The position numbers were made by a program, and so were the translations under genes. From Pomacea canaliculata (Eukaryota > Mollusca > Gastropoda > Architaenioglossa > Ampullariidae): 64,000 nt of DNA. The DNA lies in the NCBI RefSeq assembly GCF_003073045.1, contig NC_037590.1, positions 13,974,311 to 14,038,310 of the forward strand. The letters run 5' to 3'. Shown in pieces: positions 1 to 11,672 of the stretch; position 1 is the first letter of the stretch; each line of letters begins with the position of its first letter. Below the pieces are notes generated by a model. The model was not told where the DNA came from, searched no databases, and worked only from the letters and a program-made list of their open reading frames with translations.

Positions 1-680
1 TCATGGGAAGGACAGACAGTACAGCAACAGTGTGAATAAATAATTCATGTTATTATATCACTGTAGTAAGACACTGTTAACACAGCGCCTGTTCCGAATC
101 ACACTTCACCCTCGGCACACTGCAAGCTGCTGGAGTCAGAAAGGCTTTTAGCAACATTAACAAATAGAAGTAATTGACAGTCCAAGACCGGCGAAAATTA
201 ATTATTTATTATTGCAAAGAAACCGCATTCTGGATAAAACTATGCAGGTGCCTTTATCTTTAGGGTTGCTTCTATCGAATTCGAAAAAGAAAAAAACAGG
301 TAAAAATACATTTATGGGCAATGCATCTAAGGAAAGTTTGTTCGACTCTTCAAAGAAAGGGAGTCTAGTGCAAAATTAACAAAGGCGGCCTGGCAGGCAA
401 TCAAAAGTTAATTCAGGCAACTGGTGGAGCAACACATTGCAAACGGTGGGGCCAACAGCATTTCCATAGGTTTGCCCTTGTGTGATTCACGTAATAAGGC
501 CAATATTTATTTCTGGAAGTAAATCGGCTTTGGGAGACGGTTGGTAAGGCTTACAAAAGCTGCTCGGAGATTTAAATTACACGGGCCCTCGACGGTTACA
601 GGTTAGTTTTCGCCTTACCTCACTGCTGCCGCCAGTGCAGTGTGTTTGGTTGTCGGCAAGACAAAGTACGACACACTCAC

Positions 681-823
681 AAAAACACACACACACACAA
701 ACACAAACACACAAACACAAACACACACACACACATACACACACACACCCAAACACACACACAAACACAAACACAAACACAAACACACAAACACAAACAC
801 ACATACACAGACACACACACACC
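681..823. repeat. (CA)n-rich microsatellite
   Basis: About 140 bp made almost entirely of CA dinucleotides broken by occasional AA, giving ACACAA-type hexamers. Reading frames through it give only Thr/His or Cys/Val strings, so they are not genes. Confidence 0.95.
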
Positions 824-1449
824 ATCAAGTTTTGTCTTATTCAGAGCTTATTACCTCCCTCCCTATTGTAACAGACCTGACGGGCAAGGTGATTTTCTGA
901 TGGAGGAAAATTTCATTAATTGAAAAGCAGCTGACATGTTTGCTTTTACCTTCTTAAATAAACTCTTATGGACAAAACGTGCGTTAAAATAAAATTTATA
1001 TTTTCAAGTTCAGATAATGGACAAAGTCCACAAGCGATATTTGAAGTCTGTAATCAAGTAGAGTGTGAATGCTTGGAGTGGCTGGTTCATTGTCTGACCC
1101 TTGTTAGTAGAGGGACGGTGTGAATTCGTATGGGGCCTGAAAATCCACACACACACATCGCCAAAGAACTAGTAGGGGTGATAGCGGAATTCCTTAACCC
1201 TAGTAGTAAAATATTTTGAAAGCTATTCTTTGACTTCAGAGCGAAACTGGTTTTTTGTATCTGTTTATATAAGCGTTCACAATATTTGTGAACATGCTAA
1301 TCCGCCTGTCCATCTGCATAGAGCCCTAGACTATCATAAATACCTTCTCTCATATTTTTTATTTTCAAGTTCAAGACAACGCAAACGATATCAATTAAAC
1401 TGTGCGGCAGAGAATTTGGAAAATCGACAGTTTTGTTTGTGTCTGTCGT

Positions 1450-1588
<139 letters not shown>

Positions 1589-2737
1589 TTCTTCTCTCTA
1601 TAACACCTCGTACTGTTTTGAAAATGTATTTTAATGTTATAAAAGGTTGCCTTACTTCAAGTGTAAAGTCGATGGCGTAAGGGCTATATGTCAGTATGTA
1701 TACAATGTGTAAAACAGCGACTAAAAATAGAGCCACTGAAAACTACAGCTCCTTGAATGCATCAAGGCTCTGTCCATCGGACGAAATTTCAAAATATAAA
1801 TTGCACTCTTTCTTAAATACCACAGTAAGTCTCATTGTGTTGACTAGAAATATTCCAAGACAGTTTTGTAGGAGGAATCAGTCATTAATTAATTCACTCT
1901 TTCATTCATTCCTTTGACCTGTATCCCTTGACCTATGTTGGCAAGCCAGTTGGTGCTGGAGGGACACTGTGGTTGGCAAGGTTCACCATGGTGATCTTGT
2001 AGGAGAGGTCGGAAGCAGATCCCACACAATATTGCAAACAATTGTATCATACGGTATAGTACAGTATTGTGAAGATCGAGGGAGGAAAACAGTGAACAAG
2101 GAATCAAGGTAGCTGTCACAGAATCCACAGGGTAGCAAACATTTCAAAAATGTCCACAACTTTGTGATTGGTTTGGCTTTGGGGTTATCAACAAGTTAAA
2201 TACAAAATAGAGGAGTTTGCCTTTGAGCTTGTCTTGAAATAAACTTACATTGTCCGTAAACAGCTAATCATACAAGTAAGTACACAATGCCCTTTTATTA
2301 AATCTCCAAATATTGTGTAGAAAAAATAGTTTTATCATAGCTGCACGGAGCTGTAAGAAAATAAATAGTTCTGTTTTCTATAAAAACAAAATTGATATTA
2401 GCATATAAGTTAAAGATATTCTCGAGCAAAGCATGACTGTGACATAGCTATCGTCTCAACCATCAGCAAGGTTGGGGCAAAGTGCATGTTGTATCAATGT
2501 CCAAAACATTATGGTCCAAGTCCCTTTGACACATAAAGCGTTGGTTGAAATATGTCATAAGCGTTTCCAAGATGGTCTTTATGAAACTTCGTGAAACTGA
2601 TGATGTTTCAACACATTGCAAAAGTTTTTTTTAAAAGTTTTTTTTTCAACGAGTTGTTTCAAAATTAATTTCATTAAATAATAATAATAATAATAATAAA
2701 AAAATAATAAAAATAAAATAAAAAAGTTTTGTCCTCG

Positions 2738-3655
2738 TCACCTCTTCAGCACGTCTTCTAGGGCTGCGATGTAGCTCTGCGCCATTTGCAATGTTTCGTA
2801 TTTCGATAACTTCCGGTTCCCTCCAAACGACGGAATGACGTCACGCAGCTGGTCGAAGGCGACGTTCATGCTCTGCATCCTCCTCCTCTCCCTGGCGTTG
2901 GCGGAGACTCGCCGCTTAACGAAGACGTCCTTGACCTCCTCCCCTCCGCTGTCCACCACCAGCAGCTGCTTCTTGAAAGTCGTCCTGAAGCACGAGCAGC
3001 AGCTGTAGTCGGGGGCGGAGCTGGGAGGATCTCCCTCGCCAATCTCGCAACGGCCAAGACAAGAGAGAGCGGGGGACCAAGACAGGATGCGCTGCGCCTT
3101 CGGGATCTGCAGTGGAGGACGCGAGCAGACGACGCCGGCGATGTGATGGTCGTGCTTTGCAGAGTCGTCAAGTGCTTTCCTGGCCAGACTTGGGGCCGAG
3201 GCGCACGGAGACAGATTTTCACCTGTTCGGAACTGCTTCTGCGTCCCAACGCCAAAGCAGACTGGGTCTGGAGAAAAGACCAGCCTCGGTCTGACGGTCC
3301 GAAGCTTGAGAGCGGGCTCCCCTGTCGAATCACGAATACCCGGATGCAGTCTGTCCTCGCAGTGTCCGGTGTCCTCGGCAGCGTGCTTTCGTTTGGTGGG
3401 GAACCCCAGTCTGCAAGTTTTCTGGCAGCTGCTGTAGGACTCATGCCACCAGTCTGGACGTCTTTCCTCTTCTGTCAGGCGACTTGCATCGGAACGAAGG
3501 GGGGATAAAACTCGGTGAGAGGAGGTGCAGGTCATAGCGGGGCTGTCAAGGGACGTGTACGTTAGTTGCGCCGAGTGCGTGCAGGCACCACTGTCCACAA
3601 CACGTTCATGCAGCAGCCCCGTGTTTTTGTTGACGGTACTGTCCTTTGCGCTCAT
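2738..3655 (-). CDS. ato: Atonal-family bHLH transcription factor
   Basis: This intronless frame encodes about 305 residues. The last 60 (about 246-305) form a basic helix-loop-helix domain: the basic region contains [10 protein letters not shown], helix 1 contains [12 protein letters not shown], and the loop and helix 2 contain [15 protein letters not shown]. The asparagine and ARERRRM of the basic region and the [11 protein letters not shown] block are hallmarks of the Atonal/Atoh1/Atoh7 group, and the match to Atoh1 is closest by eye. The protein ends directly after the domain, as in atonal orthologues. Family members heterodimerise with E-proteins (Daughterless/E12), bind E-boxes in the nucleus and specify sensory and neural precursors. 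I chose the ATG at 3655 because the frame above it has no ATG before a stop near 3740; an ATG near 3532 is an alternative. The N-terminal 240 residues are low in recognisable domains, which is normal for the family. Confidence 0.93.
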   Translation of the reverse strand: MSAKDSTVNKNTGLLHERVVDSGACTHSAQLTYTSLDSPAMTCTSSHRVLSPLRSDASRLTEEERRPDWWHESYSSCQKTCRLGFPTKRKHAAEDTGHCEDRLHPGIRDSTGEPALKLRTVRPRLVFSPDPVCFGVGTQKQFRTGENLSPCASAPSLARKALDDSAKHDHHIAGVVCSRPPLQIPKAQRILSWSPALSCLGRCEIGEGDPPSSAPDYSCCSCFRTTFKKQLLVVDSGGEEVKDVFVKRRVSANARERRRMQSMNVAFDQLRDVIPSFGGNRKLSKYETLQMAQSYIAALEDVLKR

Positions 3656-4096
3656 TGGTCCTTTTGTCCACCGATTGCAATACCAACTCTTTTTCTCCCT
3701 CCACTCAAAAAATGTCTTTTTTTTCTTCAAAAAATCCTTTTACTTCCGTTTTTGTTAAAAACGCAGAATTTGTTGACCATGAGGGTCCACTTAACACGGC
3801 TTTTAAATTTGAGAATTTTTTCTTCTTCTCAAAAAAGTTCTTGTGGTCTTTGTATTTTCTGGTCTTCTCACTTTTGTTGGAGAAAAGTAGGTGTTATCCA
3901 CAGAGCACGAAACAAATAACCTTATGTACTTCCTCCACGAACATAGTGCCGAAATATAAAATCAGAACTCTTAGTGACTGAAGGGAAGTACAAGACACGG
4001 GGGTTCCTAGTGTCTGGGGGCTCAGCTGTGGAACCACGAGGCGTCCACCACTGCCTGCAGACGGCGCTCCGCTCCTCCGGTCTGCGCGTCAGTCAG

Positions 4097-4104
4097 CTTT
4101 TATG
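4097..4104 (-). promoter_or_regulatory. Possible TATA-like element upstream of the atonal gene
   Basis: The minus strand reads CATAAAAG here, about 440 bp above the chosen start codon. E-box hexamers flank it (CAGCTG at 4023-4028 and CACCTG at 4157-4162). Atonal genes are known to autoregulate through E-boxes. The assignment rests only on motif and position. Confidence 0.25.
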
Positions 4105-5308
4105 CGCGAAGATTGAAAGAGGATCGATGAATATTTTTGCCACTTGGCCTGCTTGACACCTGAAGCTGCTGAAGCAAGTCTGCGGTGCGCCAGCAGCTAA
4201 AAGATGTCGACAGTGGGTGGAATCACTGCCGGTCGGTGATGGGAAGGCGGCACATCCCTGAAAGGAGCGGGTCTGCCAGGCGGGGTCGTTCCAATCACGG
4301 CCCACTTGTCGAGCCCGGACTACTGCTCACCCGGAAATAAAAACTATTCATCCGTCTCTTTTTTTTTTATTTTGAAAAAAACCCTACTCTCACAGTGGTC
4401 ACAGAAACGATAGCACAGGTACCGTAACTCTTGTCTCCTCCCACCTCCACCCGCTAGCCACTCTCCTCCTCCGCCTTCCCCTCTTCCCCACTCCCATCTT
4501 TCAGGATTCTTCGAGTTATACACCTGAATAATGGCCTCCCACTCCACGTCTGATTAAAGCGCCAACAATCGTTGTCGTGCCCGTTATGGGGTCCGTCGGC
4601 AGAGCTGCATTCACAGAGACAGGAGACACCCGGGGTGTGTGTGGCTGGCTCCGTGGGCGTGCTCCCAGGCCTGGCGACTTGTTGACCTTGTCGGATGCCG
4701 CGGAAACCGTAAGAGCAACTGGAGAGGCTTGGAAAATAGCAGCGGGGCCACGCCCACCGCCACGTCAATATTGCAGGTAGGAGGGGAAAGGTGGGGCTGC
4801 GGCTTGACACTGACTGGTTGATGGAAGGTTCGCATGGAAACCAGGAAGGGTGACGAACGATCCCCACCCACCCTAAGCTTCTCCCCACCCCCCGTCCACA
4901 CCAGCCTCCACTCCCATGCTTGCAGCTGGCCGGCAAGTTTCTCTCCGAGGTGAGAGCCGACTGTCAGGTGCAGGTGACACTGGTGCCCGTGAGCCTGGTT
5001 TGTGGTCGGCGCAGGTAACCTTAGGGACAGACACCGCTTCTTGGGGACACGAGTTTGTCAAATGTCTCAGAGCCAAACACTGGAGCCTGTTAGTGTGAGT
5101 AGCAGGTGAGGTTAAGTTCTTGCAGACCCAGACATGTAGTTGTGGTGGTGGTGGTGGCATCAGTTGTGATAATCGAGGTGTAAGTTTTGTCAAAGTTGTG
5201 GTAAGTGAGATGTAAGCTCTGGAGAGCCAGACAACCCTGAATACTCATTGGAGGTAACTCTACTATCCCTAACATGCTGACAGAATCTTCTAATCCATTG
5301 TAATCTTC

Positions 5309-5418
<110 letters not shown>

Positions 5419-8400
5419 CGTCTGACTTATTATCAGTGGACTGCTGCACATTTATCCCTTCACTTTTCACTACAACAGACCATTTCGTTAGTTTGTTGGC
5501 AGCAGCCATGGATCCAGGATCCCTTGCCCAGCCAAGCACCTAGCCAATCAAAGGCCGTTGCATAATTAGCATCCTGTCTAGTAACGTCTAGCAAACAAAG
5601 CTAAGAGAGGTTTTCCCCCTGCGCTGAAAAATTCTTTTGTGTGGAAGTTTTCTTTCCAAATATTTGAGTTCAGGTCGGATGGAGGACAGCAACGATGCTC
5701 TCATTTTCGCCTGCGATTTCGAATGTCAAACATGAGTTTCACTGTCTTGCTCTAACTCCTCTTGTTTTATTGTAGCAGCACTTACCTCCGTGCCCGCCAT
5801 ATGTTTCCTATGGTCATGAGATGCGAGACGATTTTCATGTTTGTCTCCGGGTAGCAATGGCCATCAGGCCGTTTGGGTAGGTGTTGCCGCTGCTTCCAAA
5901 AGCACTGCATGAACCAACAATGTAATGAAATATCTCTTTAGCATTCATTGACTTAAAGTCGCACAAACAGGCCGATGGTCTTAGCGAATAAACACTGAAT
6001 TTCTCACCCTGGCAGCCAGGCTGCTTTACAGACATTCAGTGCAATGAAGTTATGGGAGAAAGAAGGTGGGGAGGCAGGGTACAGGGAGGGGAAACCCAAC
6101 ATAACACAGTCCCCACCCTTCCACCACGTGAAACACATGAATGTTGAAGATAACGGTTCCTGTGCTCATTTTATGTGTTTGTTTGTCCTCGAAGAATAGC
6201 AAAGAGACAAAACATTTTCTTTAAAATGACAATCAAAAATGCTTGGGCGTATTTCTGGACAAAAATGATTTTTGTAGGAGCAGTTGTTTTTGTCTTCGTT
6301 CAATGACATCCAATCTCTCTTTTTGCTCCTCCCACAATTAACCCAACAACTTTCTCAACCCTTTCTTTCTTTGTTTGTTTGCCTGTCCGTCCGTCTCTCT
6401 CTCTCTCTCACACACACAAAGAAAGAGAAAAAAATACGCAACACAGATACAACCCTTACCGAGATTTTGTCTCGAGCACACAACTGCAAAAAAAAAAAAA
6501 AATGAAAGGAAAATGAAACAATCCCTCTGGAATTATACCTTACATTATACGAACAAAATAATGTAGCTCATTGCTCGTATTCTAATTGCTCGAGGGGAAT
6601 ATTCTAGAAACAAATAAACGCACCTGAAATAACATGGAAATAAGTTCTCTGCCAAAGCTCAACCATCTGCTAAATGAAACAAATACTTCATTTTGTGTGT
6701 GGTGCATAATTCAGTGCATGTGCAGAGCTCGAGCTGTCCCTGCTGCTGGGAAACAAATGTTTTCCTAGTTTACTGACCTGTTTTGCAACATTAGATGCAT
6801 TGAAAATGTCCTTATATTAAAAGAAAATAATGAGGCATTGACATTCCGAACTCGAAAAGGGAGGAAAAAAGAAAGGAAACGAACAAGAAAAGCTGAGCAT
6901 GAAGCGAGTGGATGTAAAGTATAGTTTCATTAGCAGCCAGTGTCAAAGTTCATTGTAGTTCCTCCCGATCCCAGAGCCACTCAAGAGTTCCTGGCATGAG
7001 AGGCACTTCAGTCACATTAACCCTGTCTTGGAGCTGCGACCATCGCGAGGCTGTCCGCTGTCTGTCCTGCCAGTCCACGAGCCAAAGGCTTGGGCGCGGT
7101 CGTCTGCCATGGCGGCGGCGCGCGCACAACAAAGTGGCCATACTTGTTCCGGTCAAGAAAGCGCAGCAGACGAAACCCTCGCTAAGTGCTTCATTATTGG
7201 CATCGCCGACGTTTAGCGTCGACCTCTTGTCAATACTCAGTAATGCAGGAGTGCTCTCGCGAGGATGTGAGCACGTGTCTTGGTCATTAACAGAAAATGC
7301 ACGAGCGGCGCACTGGAAACGGCAAACACGGAGTTTTTTTCCCGCGCGTGGTAGAAGGTGAGAAGAGAGTCTGGCCTGGGTACAGCGTGCTTGGAAGGAA
7401 AAATAGAAGCAGAAATGAAGGGAAGAGGATGCGAAGACAAGCTGAAGTATACAGGTGAGATGGTGGACACAATATGAGAATTACCTGAGGTATATGCAAC
7501 ATTAACATAATCTCGAGATAGCATGAAGACAAGCTATCAATATGAAAAGAGACAGATATATGCTTGAACTCTTGGATAATAAAAGGACAAGCTCATAAAA
7601 ATATGAGGACATATTATGAAGTATACACGAGGTCATGGACAACATGAGGACATGCTGGCAGTTAGTTTCTGGAGAGGCTGAAGTATCCTAGCCATTGTCT
7701 TACGGGTCTCATATTGGGAAGAGTATATTTTAAGGAGTCAGCGAGGACAAAGTGAGTCGTTTACAATGGTCAGGGTTAAATGTAAAGCTACAAACGATTC
7801 TTTTTTGTGAAGCCAAACAATTCATTCCATATTTTATTGACAAAGACCTTAAACACGAGCTTGAAAAAAAAAAAGCAGTCTACAAATAAGAGTCTAAAAT
7901 ATATAAACAGTAAAGAGAAAAGGAGTAACAGTTTTACAAGTTTATTTTAAACATTTTAGTTACCTTGAAAATAAGAAACAAAGATTTTAAAAAGTGGGCT
8001 GGGAAGGGAGAACTACAAAATATGTTGTAAAGTCTGCCAAGCACCAGAGAGAAATTATCTGCGATCTACCACGACTGTAGCGGAGCTTAGTTCCCCGGAT
8101 GTGTCCCGCTTAGTCATCTTCCTCCTGCGCCGCGTCGTAGGTGGCGCCTCAAGCCTGCTCTCGTAGTACTGTCTCTGATACTAAAGAGCTTTTTGTCATG
8201 GAACCACGGCATTCAATACCACTGTTACACAGGACCTCGCGTGAGTTCGACACATTCTCTGTCCTCTCGCCGACCTCAGTCCCTATGGTTCGAGGAAAAC
8301 GGAAGAAAACAGACGATCAGGGAAAAAAGTACAATTGTTCGCCCTGATCTCACGCTCAAACACGAGCAGGACCAGTTTCAAGTGTCTCCTGCCAGATGAT

Positions 8401-8745
8401 ACACGTGGACGAGGAGAATTTTGTCTGTAGGTGGCGCTGCTTTTTTTTTCAGCACTACCTTGAGCTAACGGGAGCGGAAATCCGGTTGAAAACATTTTAT
8501 CTTATTTAAGATTTCAGTTAAACCTTTCTAGAATTGTGTCGTGCACCTCATTAGAAATATTTCAAAAACTGTTTTAACTAAATACATTAAATTGCTAAAT
8601 TTGTTTAAAATTAGAAGTGTGTTTGTGCAACTTGCCTCAGACCTGTTTTGCGAGAAGCGTTCGAAACGCAGGTACAGGTCCAGAAAAATTCTGTTTTTCA
8701 CTGTTGATCTTAAAAAAATTGATGACACGATTGTAGGTGAGAGAT

Positions 8746-8788
8746 AGAAAGAAAGAAAGAAAAAAAAGAAAGAAAGAAAGAAAGAAGG
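8746..8788. repeat. (GAAA)n microsatellite
   Basis: A short GAAA tract with one A-rich interruption. Confidence 0.85.
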
Positions 8789-9924
8789 AAAATGTGTGAT
8801 TTGGAATGGAGTGAGATAATAATTATATCTGCTTATGAATATTACAATTCCTTTTAACTTCAGCTAACTTGTGGTCTAGAAGTGACGGCCGACAAAAATA
8901 AATTACAAAAAGAAAATAAATTAGCGAGAAGAGAAATTGTAGTTTATTAACCAATCAACCAAATGGATCGAAACTACATGGTCTCAAAACTGTAAACAGA
9001 GCGTTTAATGAATATTTTAACTGTTTTAGACTGAAGATGTTCACACGCTTGCTACGTATGTCATTTGACTGTGAAGATCATACCCACCTCATCACTGACT
9101 CAATATAAACATTACTAACCATTCTTGACACCTCCACCCTCCTTCTGTCTCAGTGGTTTCAAAGCCCAGCAGCATCACTTGTTCTGGGTATCATCTCTAG
9201 CCTCAGATCCACCCACTAAAAGCCGCTATACTCTCGGAAGTGGTTTTCCTTTTGTGGCGAGGGAGCGGTGAGTGACAGGAAACCTCTTTTCTTTATCCAC
9301 CCCCTCCTTCTTTTCTTTATCTTTTCTTTATCAAACGGCGCCTGTAGGATGTGCAGATTTCTGCAGCCCTTGTGGTACTGTGAGAGCTGGGTGTTGTGAA
9401 GAAACAAAGGTACCATGCTGTTTGCGCACGTGTCCAGAACGCTTGTTGGGCAACGGGATGGCAGCACAAACGACTTCTGGTGCCAACAAACAAGACGCTC
9501 GTAAAAGCTCGGGTTCTGGAACTGAAGAAGAATATGAAGCTGGCACACAAAAAAGGGGCTCATGCACGACCCTGGAGATCGTTTGTTGGACTGTATTCAA
9601 AATTCAAGCGTTAAACGGCAGCCACTTCTAGGTTTAATCTCGTCCATTATTACTATTAAGACTTTTTCAAATCAAGAAAAAAAATGTGTGCCCTGCGTGC
9701 AATGGGCAGCACGGCGCACGTGCGGTGCGGACTGGGCCTTTGTGCACACTCCATGAACCCTGCCACCCGCGGTCATAAGATGCCATTGATCAACTAGGTA
9801 AGCATTTTTTTTCCTGTCAACGCACCAAATATTATGTAAAGGAAGAAAAACTGCAATAAAGTGTAGGAGACTATTTCTTCACATCGGAGGGTCGAAAGGT
9901 TCTGTAGACATTAGAGAGGGGAGA

Positions 9925-10132
9925 CTGAAAGGAGTGGGGGGGAGTCAGTAATGAAGGGAGGGAGAGCCAGAGAGTGAGAGACGCACTAAGAGAGGGAGAG
10001 AAAAAGAGAGAAATGATTGGAGGAGGAAGAAAGAGAGAGAAAGATAGCGGAAAGAGAAGAGGGGGGTGAAGAGGGAGGGAGGGGAAGGTGACAGAGAGAG
10101 GAGGGAGTGTGGAAAGAGTTGGGGGGGGAGCA
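9925..10132. repeat. Polypurine tract, about 200 bp
   Basis: The plus strand is almost wholly A and G for about 200 bp, with G runs of up to eight and only scattered pyrimidines. It is a simple-sequence region. The strong purine/pyrimidine strand bias is the type that can adopt triplex (H-DNA) structure. Confidence 0.7.
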
Positions 10133-10533
10133 TTTTTTTTTGTCTGTGACCAGTGGCATACGTAAGGGGATGGGGAGAGGTGGTGCTGAAACATTAATTC
10201 TCCGATACTGCACAATGGCGAGTTCGAAATTCACATAAATTATGGGAAATTAACTTTTATTGTTCGCCCACTCACACACCCACAGGCGGTTACAGGCAGA
10301 CGTATCACTAGTCTTTATCCCTGTTTCTGTCCCCCCGTCTCTCAGTCATTCTGTCTGTTTCTCTCCTTCTCTCTCTCTCACACACACACACTCTCGCAAA
10401 AACTTGTAGTCGTTTCAGCCTGAGTCTTTTTATTTTGTTTTTCTTGTGCCTGCGCCGGTGTCCACGTGCAGACACCACTCTAGCTTACGCAAAGCCAGCG
10501 CGCGGATGAGTTACGAGACCTGCTTAAGGACTA

Positions 10534-11058
10534 CAGGTAGTCCTCGGGTTACGACGGTCTCGAGTTACGTCGTTTCGTGGTTACGACGCTCTATCCGACT
10601 TCTGAGGTTTAGCGTACGTGCGCCTCATTCCACGTGCGGTGGAAGTCGTAGAGTCCAGTACAGTACTGTACTGTACACTGTACCCGGTTACACGAAGAAA
10701 ACGAGTCTCCTGCACGCCATAACACCCTTCATTATGGCTCCCAAACGAAAGGTAGACTCATGTGATAATAGTGCATCAAAGAAAAGGAAGGCCATCACCA
10801 TCGAGGTGAAACAGCACTTACAGTACAGTATTTCATTATTAAACGTACTGTACTGCACAATATTTTACTGTACTTATTGTTTATTGATAATTATGTAGGG
10901 TACTGTGTTAGGATAGGTGTTTGGATAGCCTAAGTGCTTGCAGTACTGTACTGTTATTATTGTACTGTACTGTATGAATGTATGATCCGACTTACGTCGA
11001 AATTCGGGTTACGACGCCGCGTAAGAACGGATCCCCGTCGTAAGTCGAGGACTACCTG
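10534..11058 (+). mobile_element. pogo/Tigger-like DNA transposon, internally deleted
   Basis: The element is 525 bp with terminal inverted repeats. The left end reads CAGGTAGTCCTCGGGTTACG; the right end, reverse complemented, reads CAGGTAGTCCTCGACTTACG. A TA duplication flanks it (10532-10533 and 11059-11060), as expected for Tc1/mariner/pogo insertions. An ATG at 10735 opens a short frame beginning MAPKRKVDS followed by a lysine/arginine-rich ASKKRKAITIEVK. This matches the start of Tigger/CENP-B-type transposases, just before the DNA-binding helix-turn-helix. The frame then runs into non-coding CAGTAC-rich sequence and stops, so the element is non-autonomous. Most of the DDE transposase is missing. 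Confidence 0.85.
10735..10898 (+). pseudogene. Remnant of Tigger-type transposase N-terminus
   Basis: About 26 residues resemble the start of a Tigger/CENP-B-like transposase (MAPKRKVDS, then KKRKAITIEVK). The following sequence is AT-rich with CAGTAC/GTACTG repeats and a stop at 10896-10898. No helix-turn-helix core or DDE catalytic domain follows, so this is a deletion relic inside the element at 10534-11058. Confidence 0.7.
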
Positions 11059-11534
11059 TATTTATTTCCGCCGCACACTGCCTCTGATCACAGCGTCACG
11101 TGGCCGGTGTTAACAGCAACATGTCACACTTGTCACGAGAGTGCTAACTGGCAGGCAGGTAAGACGTGCTTGTTACCACCCTGAGGGTGCAAGCATCACA
11201 GGAGTGCTGAGCTTGGGACTACCTCGTCACCCCGTTATGCGGGTCTCAAGGGATCGGACAACTTGTAGTCAAGCGCCATGCCGGTGTCAACAGCTTGGTG
11301 CAGGTATTCTGTGGCCGCTACACCTGCAGGAAAGTGTTGGGAAGAATGCTAGGCATGGTACAGTGTGGGCTACCACCCTTTCCGCCACCCCACCCGACTC
11401 AATTAGCAACCCCGTTCTCGGTCTCTAGAGAAGATGCTATCATACCAGCATTAGTAACTTTCCGAGATGGCTAAATAGATCGGACCGTAATTTTCACCGA
11501 TTCCTGATTTAAAAAAAATAACCCAAACCAAGCA

Positions 11535-11672
11535 AAAAAAAAAAAAAAAAAAAAAAGAAAACAAACAAAACAAAACAAAAATAAATAAAACAAAAAACAA
11601 AAACAAAAGAAAAACAAACAAACAAACAAACAAACCAAAACAAAAAAACAAAACAAAAACAAACAAACAAAA
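11535..11672. repeat. A-rich low-complexity tract (AAAC/CAAAA)
   Basis: A run of about 22 A residues is followed by a mixture of CAAA, CAAAA and AACA units for roughly 110 bp. The minus-strand Phe/Val/Leu frames through it are spurious. Confidence 0.9.

Noticed and set aside
577-923. Open frames on both strands over the CA tract
   Set aside because: They translate a microsatellite (Thr/His or Cys/Val strings) and have no other support.
4454-4936. Open frames on both strands in GC-rich DNA at 4.5-5.1 kb
   Set aside because: Competing frames on both strands, no motif and no splice context; GC-rich DNA simply has fewer stops.
9216-9631. Overlapping frames on both strands near 9.3-9.6 kb
   Set aside because: No preferred strand, no domain and no splice partners.
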